Source: an uncultured Clostridia bacterium (GTDB lineage Bacteria; Bacillota; Clostridia; Christensenellales; Aristaeellaceae). Taken from it: a stretch of DNA of 11,008 nucleotides. The notes below the pieces were generated by a model. That model ran no database searches. It worked only from the letters and a program-made list of their open reading frames with translations, and was not told the origin of the DNA. Shown piece by piece: positions 5,822 through 11,008 of this stretch (position 1 is its first letter; every line of letters begins with the position of its first letter). Made by a program: the position numbers and the translations under genes. The stretch covers positions 1 through 11,008 of the forward strand of contig CAKTXP010000070.1 in the NCBI GenBank assembly GCA_934631055.1, written 5' to 3'.

Positions 5822-6736
5822 ATGAATAGTATTGCTAAGAAGATCGTCGCCCTTGCCGCGACTGCCGCGCTGACCCTTGCCTCTGCCGCCGCGCTGGCGG
5901 ATACCCTTCAGATCGGCGTGCCGGATGACGGCACGAACCTCTCCCGCGGCATCAAGCTGCTGGAAAGCGCGGGTCTCATCGAGGTCGATCCGGCGGCGGG
6001 CTACACGCCGGAAATCAAGGACATCACCAAGTACCTCTACAATATCGAGGTGACTCCGGTCGCGGCGAACACGCTGCCTTCTACGCTGGGTGATTTCGCG
6101 GCGTCCACCATCAATGGCACTTACGCCGTGCCGTATGGTCTGGTTCCGTCCCGCGACGCGCTGCTCATCGAGAAGCAGGATGAGAATGGCGAGAACCCGT
6201 ACGTCAATATCATCGTCGCCCGTACTGCGGACAAGGACAACGAGACCTACAAGACCATCGTCGATGCGTATCACACGCAGCTGGTCGCCGAGTTCCTGCT
6301 GGTCAACTATCACGAGACGTTCTTCCCGGCGTTTGAGTATGACGCGGATGCCGAGTTCACCGTGACCGAGGACAATGTGGCGGATCTGGTCGGCTATCAG
6401 TCCTCCAAGGATGGCAAGACCGTCGTGAAGGTTGGCGTCTGCGGCGCGAACAACGACCAGTGGCGCGCCGTCCAGAAGGTTCTGGACGACGAGGGCGCGA
6501 ACATCTATATCGAGCTGGTGGAGTTCGACGCGTACAACCTGCCGAACGAAGCACTCAACAGCGGCGAGATCGACCTGAACGCTTTCCAGCATAAGGCATA
6601 TCTCAACAATGACGCCGCTGTCAACGGCTATGACCTGACGGTCGTCGGCGATACGCTCATCGCTCCGCTGGCGCTGTACTCCCAGAAGTATGACTCTGTG
6701 GACGCCATCAAGGAAGCCGCCGGAGAAGCCAAGTAA
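5822..6736 (+). CDS. metQ: MetQ/NlpA-family methionine-binding protein with permuted lobe order
   Basis: Extracytoplasmic binding protein delivering methionine (or a related compound) to the MetN-MetI importer encoded just downstream. Residues 1-26 are a signal peptide with an AxA site (A24-L25-A26) and no lipobox cysteine. The mature chain starts with what is normally the C-terminal lobe: IGVPDDGTN (31-39), R42, LLESAGLI (46-53), INGTYA (97-102), NPYVNII (125-131), ending at PAF (169-171), the usual MetQ C-terminus. A linker (172-200) joins the normal N-terminal lobe: KVGV (203-206), EFDAYNLPNEALNSGEIDLN (234-253), FQHKAYL (255-261), YSQKYDSVDAI (286-296). Family ligand-contact positions (Phe/His/Tyr of FQHxxY, the Arg, the Asn of INGxY) are kept. 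Total 304 residues against about 270 usually. AGGAG lies ten bases before the ATG. The lobe order is explained best by circular permutation. Confidence 0.9.
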   Translation: MNSIAKKIVALAATAALTLASAAALADTLQIGVPDDGTNLSRGIKLLESAGLIEVDPAAGYTPEIKDITKYLYNIEVTPVAANTLPSTLGDFAASTINGTYAVPYGLVPSRDALLIEKQDENGENPYVNIIVARTADKDNETYKTIVDAYHTQLVAEFLLVNYHETFFPAFEYDADAEFTVTEDNVADLVGYQSSKDGKTVVKVGVCGANNDQWRAVQKVLDDEGANIYIELVEFDAYNLPNEALNSGEIDLNAFQHKAYLNNDAAVNGYDLTVVGDTLIAPLALYSQKYDSVDAIKEAAGEAK

Positions 6737-6752
6737 GCTTACGTCTTTTCGA

Positions 6753-6788
6753 CCGGTACTGCCCGCAAAACGGCGGTACCGGCTTTTC
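6753..6788 (+). terminator. Intercistronic hairpin between metQ and metN
   Basis: CCGGTAC (6753-6759) pairs with GTACCGG (6776-6782), with CCG/CGG pairing inside, followed by CTTTTCC. It may act as a partial terminator or as a 3' stabiliser of metQ mRNA, giving more binding protein than transporter. The T tract is short, so full termination is unlikely. Confidence 0.6.
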
Positions 6789-6822
6789 CTGTCTAATTGA
6801 AAGAGGAAAGAGGGATCACCCC

Positions 6823-7902
6823 ATGATTAAGATCGGGAACATGAACAAGGTGTTCCGCCTGAAAAGCGGCGATGTGACCGCGCTGGACAACGTCAGCCTT
6901 GAGATTCAGGACGGCATGATCTACGGCGTCATCGGCTATTCCGGCGCGGGCAAATCGACGCTCGTGCGCTGCCTGAACCTGCTCGAAACGCCGGACAGCG
7001 GCACGCTGAACATTGGCGATTCCGGCGACATCACGCTCAGAAACGGATGCGCCTACGACGCGCGGGGTAAAAAGATGACCGAAAAGAAGCTCGGCGCGAT
7101 GCGCAGGAGCATCGGCATGATCTTCCAGCATTTCAACCTGCTGGATCGTTCGACCGTGTTTGAAAACATCGCCTATCCGCTGCAATACACCGGCATGAAG
7201 AAGGAAGAGATATCCGCACGCGTGTTTGAGCTGCTGGATCTGGTCGATCTGCGCGAGAAGGCGAACGTCTATCCCTCCCAGCTTTCCGGCGGACAGAAGC
7301 AGCGCGTCGCTATCGCCCGCGCGCTGGCGAACCGCCCGAAGGTGCTGCTCTCCGACGAAGCGACGAGCGCACTCGATCCGGATGCAACGGAAGCTATTTT
7401 AAATCTTCTGCGCGACTTGAACCGTAAACTCGGTTTGACCATCGTGTTGATTACGCACGAGATGGCAGTCATCAAGTCCATCTGCAACCGCGTCGCCGTA
7501 ATGGAGAATGGGCGCGTGGTCGAAGAAGGCGACGTATACGATATCTTTGCGCATCCGCGCGCGGCAATCACCCGCAAGTTCGTTTCTTCCGCGTCGGCGC
7601 TCAGCAAGGTTCACAAGCTGATGGAAGAGGGCAGCACGCTGGTCAAGCCTGCCGCACGCGAGAAGCTTGTCCGCCTGACGTTCCACAGGGAATGCGTCGG
7701 CGATCATGTCATCTCGACCATCTCCCGAGATTTCGGCGTGGACGTCAACATCGTGCTGGCGAATGTCGAGGTGCTGGAGGATAATCCCCTCGGCGGCATG
7801 ATCGCGCTGCTGGGCGGCGAGGAAGAAAAAGTGCAGGCTGCGCTGAAATACATGAACGAAAACCATGTGTATACGGAGGTCATCGCCGATGGAAGCGTTT
7901 GA
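6823..7902 (+). CDS. metN: Methionine ABC transporter ATP-binding protein
   Basis: Cytoplasmic ATPase that, as a dimer, powers methionine import through MetI. The 359 residues hold a complete ABC domain: Walker A GYSGAGKST (38-46), signature LSGGQKQRVAIARAL (154-168), Walker B VLLSDEATSALDP (174-186) and H-loop ITHEM (210-214). Residues from about 282 to 355 (LVRLTFHREC, then VLANVEVLEDNPLGGMIALL) match the C-terminal NIL (ACT-like) domain, which binds methionine and inhibits transport when the cell is replete. A purine-rich GAGGAAAGAGGG lies just upstream of the start. The gene follows metQ by 86 bases containing a hairpin, and overlaps metI by 14 bases. Gene order Q-N-I differs from the common N-I-Q. 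Confidence 0.96.
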   Translation: MIKIGNMNKVFRLKSGDVTALDNVSLEIQDGMIYGVIGYSGAGKSTLVRCLNLLETPDSGTLNIGDSGDITLRNGCAYDARGKKMTEKKLGAMRRSIGMIFQHFNLLDRSTVFENIAYPLQYTGMKKEEISARVFELLDLVDLREKANVYPSQLSGGQKQRVAIARALANRPKVLLSDEATSALDPDATEAILNLLRDLNRKLGLTIVLITHEMAVIKSICNRVAVMENGRVVEEGDVYDIFAHPRAAITRKFVSSASALSKVHKLMEEGSTLVKPAAREKLVRLTFHRECVGDHVISTISRDFGVDVNIVLANVEVLEDNPLGGMIALLGGEEEKVQAALKYMNENHVYTEVIADGSV

Positions 7903-8608
7903 GCAGTTTATCAAGCAGATTGCCCCGAACCTGTATGCGTATCGGGACAGATTCTTCACCAGTTTTCAGGCGACGTTTGAGATGTTCGCCAAGGCGGGCA
8001 TCATCGCGTTCGTCATCGGCATGTTCTTCGGCGTGCTGCTGGTCATTACGCGCAAGGGCGGCGTTCGGGAGAACATCATCGTCTATCAGATCGCGAACGT
8101 CATCATCAACGTATTCCGCTCTATTCCGTTCATCATCCTGCTCATTTTCCTTATCCCGCTAACGCGCGCCGTGGTCGGCACGGCGATCGGCGTCAAGGGC
8201 GCGATTCTGCCGCTGGTGTTCGGCACGGTGCCGTTCTATACGCGTCAGGTTGAGGTCGCGCTTGCGGGCGTGGACGAGGGCAAGGTGGAGGCGGCGCGCA
8301 GCATGGGTTCCGGCACGCTGGGGCTGATCTTCCGCGTATATCTGCATGAAGCCGTTCCAGAACTCATCCGCGTGACGACAGTGACTGCCATCAGCCTGAT
8401 CGGTTTGACGACGATGGCGGGCGCTGTCGGCGCGGGCGGCATCGGCAGTTTTGCCATCAACTACGGACAGAATCAGAACCATCCGGACATCGTTAATGTC
8501 TGCGTGGTGGTGCTGCTGGTCATCGTCTTTATTTTGCAGAGCTTGGGCAACGCGCTGGCGCGCCGGACGACGAACCGCGGGCTGTTCCGCAAGGTACGGA
8601 AGGGGTAA
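7889..8608 (+). CDS. metI: Methionine ABC transporter permease
   Basis: Integral membrane subunit forming, as a dimer, the methionine channel coupled to MetN. I chose the start at 7889 (MEAFEQF) over the in-frame ATG at 7865 because GGAGG (7875-7879) lies nine bases before it; the protein is then 239 residues, close to the family norm of about 220. About five hydrophobic segments are visible (roughly 35-54, 65-91, 104-116, 165-190, 203-222). The EAA loop that contacts MetN is EAARSMGSG (134-142) followed by VYLHEAVPEL. AGAVGAGGIGSFAINYG (177-193) matches the conserved MetI block. The start overlaps metN, suggesting coupled translation. Repeat element C begins two bases after the stop. Confidence 0.95.
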   Translation: MEAFEQFIKQIAPNLYAYRDRFFTSFQATFEMFAKAGIIAFVIGMFFGVLLVITRKGGVRENIIVYQIANVIINVFRSIPFIILLIFLIPLTRAVVGTAIGVKGAILPLVFGTVPFYTRQVEVALAGVDEGKVEAARSMGSGTLGLIFRVYLHEAVPELIRVTTVTAISLIGLTTMAGAVGAGGIGSFAINYGQNQNHPDIVNVCVVVLLVIVFILQSLGNALARRTTNRGLFRKVRKG

Positions 8609-8610
8609 CG

Positions 8611-8763
8611 GGGAACGATTGGGGCTTTGCCCCAAACCCCAGAAGGGAACTGAGTTCCCTTCACCCTCCACATGGCTTCGCGGCATACCGCGAAGCGGAA
8701 GTGGGAAATCCAAGAACCTCAGGTTCTTGGCGGGGTTTGGGGCAGCGCCCCAACGTTCTTCCC
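8611..8763 (+). repeat. Palindromic intergenic element C (two facing half-units)
   Basis: Two half-units face each other. The outer ends, 8611-8640 and 8732-8763, are imperfect inverted repeats sharing AACG.TTGGGGC..GCCCCAAACCCC. Inside are hairpins TTGGGGC/GCCCCAA (8619-8635), GAAGGGAA/TTCCCTTC with loop CTGAG, i.e. CTCAG on the other strand (8642-8662), the central 9-bp GCTTCGCGG/CCGCGAAGC (8675-8696), CCAAGAAC/GTTCTTGG with loop CTCAG (8710-8730), and TTGGGGC/GCCCCAA (8737-8753). It starts right after metI and has no ORF. Confidence 0.87.
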
Positions 8764-8806
8764 TTTTCCCACACTTTCCCTGAAGTGTCCGAAAATCCTC
8801 CAAATC

Positions 8807-8842
8807 AAAGCCTGTGTCTGAAAAACGGACACGGCTTTTTTT
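8807..8842 (+). terminator. Rho-independent terminator of the metQNI transcript
   Basis: AAAGCC-T-GTGTC (8807-8818) pairs with GACAC-GGCTTT (8828-8838), with one bulged T, followed by a T run to 8842. It is the first strong terminator after metI and lies beyond element C, so element C is probably transcribed. Confidence 0.85.
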
Positions 8843-8850
8843 CTGCCCGT

Positions 8851-8878
8851 TTTAAAAGATAAGGGAAGTTGGTACAAT
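8851..8878 (+). promoter_or_regulatory. Likely promoter of the oleate hydratase gene
   Basis: TACAAT (8873-8878) differs from the -10 consensus at one base. The -35 match is weak (TTTAAA, 8851-8856, 16-base spacing). The position just after the terminator and about 90 bases before the start codon supports it. Confidence 0.5.
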
Positions 8879-8902
8879 AACATCATCAAAAGGAAATGAG
8901 CG

Positions 8903-8950
8903 ATGCAAACAACCGGCTGGGTAATCGTTCCCCCGGATACATCGCCTTGA
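8903..8950 (+). CDS. Possible leader peptide upstream of oleate hydratase
   Basis: A 15-codon frame encodes MQTTGWVIVPPDTSP, with AAAAGGA (8888-8894) eight bases before the ATG. It ends six bases before the AAGGAGG of the next gene, in a different frame from it. Pro-Pro-Asp is a known ribosome-slowing, EF-P-dependent context, so translational control is conceivable. It may also be a chance ORF. Confidence 0.3.
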   Translation: MQTTGWVIVPPDTSP

Positions 8951-8970
8951 AATTTAAGGAGGTTTCGGTT

Positions 8971-10743
8971 ATGTATTACAGCAGCGGCAACTATGAAGCG
9001 TTCTCTCATCCCAAGAAGCCGGAAGGCGTGGACAGCAAGTCCGCATACATCATCGGTTCCGGTCTGGCGGCGCTGACCGCGGCATGCTATCTCGTCCGCG
9101 ACGGTCAGATGAAGGGCGAGCATATCCACGTCTTTGAAAAGGATCCGGTCGCCGGCGGCGCCTGCGACGGACGCAAGATGGACGTCGGTTATGTAATGCG
9201 CGGCGGCCGTGAGATGGATAACCACTTCGAGGTCATGTGGGATCTGCTGCACGATATCCCGTCCCTCGAGCATGAGGGTCAGAGCGTGCTGGATGAATAC
9301 TACTGGCTGAATAAGGAAGACCCGAATTCCTCTCTGTGCCGCGCGACGGTCAACCGCGGCGAGGACGCGCATACCGACGGCAAGTTCGCCATCAGCGATA
9401 AGGGCGCGATGGAGATCATGCACCTGTTCTTCACGCCGGATGAGCAGCTTCAGGACAAGCGCATCACCGATTTCTTCGATGACGAAGTGTTCAACTCCAA
9501 CTTCTGGCTCTACTGGCGCACGATGTTCGCTTTCGAGAACTGGCACAGCGCGCTGGAGATGAAGCTCTACATCAAGCGCTTTATCCACCATATCGGCGGT
9601 CTGCCGGACTTCAAGGCGCTGCGCTTCACCCGCTACAATCAGTATGAGTCCATCATCCTGCCGATGACCAGCTACCTCAAGAAGCACGGCGTTCAGTTCT
9701 TCTACAACACGAAGGTCGTGGATGTGAAGTTCGACATCAAGGGCGAGCGTAAGCAGGCGAGCAGCATCGTGGTCGAGAGCGACGGCGAGCAGAACACCAT
9801 CAACCTGACCGAGAACGACCTGCTGTTCATCACCAACGGCGGCTGCGTGGAAAACAGCTCCATCGGCAGCCAGAACGAAGCGGCGAAGTTCGATCCGGAG
9901 CTGAAGCCGGGCAACGGCTGGGATCTCTGGAAGAGAATCGCGGCGCAGGACGAGAGCTTCGGTCATCCGGATAAGTTCATCTACGACGCGGAGCAGACCA
10001 ACTGGGAGAGCGCGACCATCACCACGCTGGACGACAAGATTCCGCCGTATATCCAGAAGATCTGCAAGCGCGACCCGTTCACCGGTCATACCGTCACCGG
10101 CGGTATCGTCACCGTGAAGGATTCCAACTGGCTGATGAGCTGGACGCTGAACCGCCAGCAGCAGTTCCATGACCAGCCGAAGAACCAGCTGTGCGTCTGG
10201 GTCTACGCGCTGTTCACCGATAAGCCGGGCGACTACATCAAGAAGCCCATGCGCGACTGCACCGGCAAGGAGATCTGCATGGAGTGGCTGTACCACATCG
10301 GCGTGCCGGAGGATCAGATCGAGGAGATGGCGGAGAAGAGCGCCAATACCGTGCCGGTCATGATGCCGTACATCGACGCGTTCTTCATGCCGCGCGCCAA
10401 GGGCGACCGTCCGGACATCGTGCCGAAGGGCGCTGTGAACTTCGCGTTCCTCGGTCAGTTCGCCGAGACGCCTCGCGACACCATCTTCACGACCGAGTAT
10501 TCCATGCGCACCGGTATGGAAGCCGTGTACACGCTGCTCAACGTTGACCGCGGCGTTCCGGAGGTCTGGGGCAGCACCTATGACCTGCGCGACCTTATCA
10601 ACGCGACCGTGCAGCTGCGCGACGGCAAGAAGATCACCGACATGGATCTGCCGTTCATCGAGCGCATTGCCCTCAAGGAAATGCTCAAGAAGATTCAGGG
10701 GACGGACATCGAGAAGTTCCTGAAGGAATACAACGCGATTTAA
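8971..10743 (+). CDS. ohyA: Oleate hydratase (FAD-dependent, myosin-cross-reactive antigen family)
   Basis: Adds water to the cis-9 double bond of unsaturated fatty acids such as oleate, giving 10-hydroxystearate; in Gram-positive bacteria this detoxifies host or dietary unsaturated fatty acids. The 590-residue length is normal. The dinucleotide-binding fold is IIGSGLAALTAA (27-38), with E56 in VFEKD contacting the FAD ribose, then AGGACDG (61-67). RGGREM (77-82) holds the catalytic glutamate (E81, equivalent to E82 in Staphylococcus aureus OhyA), and Y200 in MKLYIKRF matches the catalytic tyrosine. FLGQFAETPRDTIFTTEYSM and the closing RIALKEMLKKIQGTDIEKFL are also typical. I chose the start at 8971, with AAGGAGG at 8956-8962, rather than the in-frame ATG at 8896, which would add 25 unconserved-looking residues. 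It appears monocistronic, with terminators on both sides. Confidence 0.96.
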   Translation: MYYSSGNYEAFSHPKKPEGVDSKSAYIIGSGLAALTAACYLVRDGQMKGEHIHVFEKDPVAGGACDGRKMDVGYVMRGGREMDNHFEVMWDLLHDIPSLEHEGQSVLDEYYWLNKEDPNSSLCRATVNRGEDAHTDGKFAISDKGAMEIMHLFFTPDEQLQDKRITDFFDDEVFNSNFWLYWRTMFAFENWHSALEMKLYIKRFIHHIGGLPDFKALRFTRYNQYESIILPMTSYLKKHGVQFFYNTKVVDVKFDIKGERKQASSIVVESDGEQNTINLTENDLLFITNGGCVENSSIGSQNEAAKFDPELKPGNGWDLWKRIAAQDESFGHPDKFIYDAEQTNWESATITTLDDKIPPYIQKICKRDPFTGHTVTGGIVTVKDSNWLMSWTLNRQQQFHDQPKNQLCVWVYALFTDKPGDYIKKPMRDCTGKEICMEWLYHIGVPEDQIEEMAEKSANTVPVMMPYIDAFFMPRAKGDRPDIVPKGAVNFAFLGQFAETPRDTIFTTEYSMRTGMEAVYTLLNVDRGVPEVWGSTYDLRDLINATVQLRDGKKITDMDLPFIERIALKEMLKKIQGTDIEKFLKEYNAI

Positions 10744-10761
10744 TGCGGTTCATCCGCTGGG

Positions 10762-10788
10762 GCGCGGGGCTTGGCTCCGCGCTCTTTT
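10762..10788 (+). terminator. Rho-independent terminator after oleate hydratase
   Basis: GCGCGGGGC (10762-10770) pairs with GCTCCGCGC (10774-10782) over nine positions, including one G-T wobble, across loop TTG, followed by TCTTTT. It starts 19 bases after the stop. Confidence 0.87.
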
Positions 10789-10874
10789 GCTGTTCCGGCT
10801 TTTATGCTTCTACATGAACGAGGGAAGGGCAATTTCGTTATAAGCGAAAGCGGATTGACTGGTTAAAAGCCGTT

Positions 10875-10904
10875 TTGACAAGATGATGATGGATGGCGTA
10901 TAAT
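10875..10904 (+). promoter_or_regulatory. Perfect-consensus promoter reading out of the window
   Basis: TTGACA (10875-10880) and TATAAT (10899-10904) both match consensus exactly, with 18-base spacing. The transcript would begin around 10911 and run straight through repeat element D toward a gene beyond the window end. Confidence 0.88.
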
Positions 10905-10929
10905 AAATACGGAAACTTAGATGAAGTAC

Positions 10930-11008
10930 CCTTTATCGCGGAGCGATAAAGGAAGTGGAAGGTACAGGAAACTCAGTTCCCTGTCGGGGTTTGGGGCAGA
11001 GTCCCCAA
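10930..11008 (+). repeat. Intergenic hairpin half-element D (cut by window end)
   Basis: Perfect hairpin CCTTTATCGC/GCGATAAAGG with loop GGA (10930-10952), then GAAGTGGAAGGT, hairpin ACAGGAAA/TTCCCTGT with loop CTCAG and one A-C mismatch (10964-10984), then GGGGTTTGGGGC with a GTCCCCAA partner (10986-11008). Same order as in elements A, B and the right half of C, without the ~130-base module. It may continue outside the window. Confidence 0.83.

Noticed and set aside
8896..8970. N-terminal extension of oleate hydratase from the ATG at 8896
   Set aside because: The upstream site is only two bases from that ATG, while AAGGAGG sits eight bases before 8971, and the family normally begins near MYYSSGNYEAF.
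8719..10296. Long 525-codon open frame on the - strand
   Set aside because: It lies almost wholly antisense to oleate hydratase, which has clear motifs and a good start; the frame is open because of codon bias in a GC-rich gene and its translation shows no recognisable domain.

Overview
The window most likely comes from a fairly GC-rich (high-50s % by eye) member of the Bacillota, probably a Clostridia-like gut or anaerobic lineage. The grounds are the valS-folC adjacency typical of Bacillota, strong AAGGAGG-type ribosome binding sites, rho-independent terminators and near-consensus TTGACA/TATAAT promoters. No rRNA, tRNA, CRISPR array or transposase gene is visible. All recognised genes lie on the + strand.

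Layout: the 3' part of valS (1-1008) ends at a terminator. A hairpin-rich intergenic repeat (1137-1363) leads into folC (1382-2671), which overlaps rsmH (2661-3608). A short stretch without a convincing gene, holding a weak terminator and an extended -10 promoter, precedes a CPA-type cation:proton antiporter (3898-5166). A 655-base gene-free region follows: an inverted, nearly identical copy of the first repeat (5169-5397), a terminator-like hairpin (5414-5459), a further half-repeat (5476-5551), a clear promoter (5642-5670) and a possible 13-codon leader ORF (5724-5765). Then comes a methionine-type ABC importer, metQ-metN-metI (5822-8608), with an intercistronic hairpin after metQ. Another palindromic repeat (8611-8763) and a strong terminator (8807-8842) separate it from oleate hydratase (8971-10743), which has its own terminator. 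The window ends with a consensus promoter (10875-10904) reading into a fourth repeat locus.

The most striking gene is metQ. Its two lobes appear in swapped order compared with ordinary MetQ/NlpA proteins: the segment normally C-terminal comes right after the signal peptide, and the segment normally N-terminal forms the C-terminus. The junctions fall at the natural hinge and the natural termini, and the expected ligand residues are kept, so this looks like a working circular permutant (or the product of a tandem duplication that lost two halves). It also lacks a lipobox cysteine.

The second theme is a modular family of intergenic hairpin elements present as several half-units. They share a CTCAG-loop hairpin whose stem changes with compensation between copies, a terminal TTGGGGC/GCCCCAA hairpin, and an optional ~130-base structured module. 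Two half-units can face each other to make MITE-like or BIME-like palindromes. valS, folC and rsmH are housekeeping functions (tRNA charging, folate polyglutamylation, 16S rRNA methylation). The antiporter, methionine importer and oleate hydratase are separate units for ion homeostasis, amino-acid uptake and fatty-acid detoxification.
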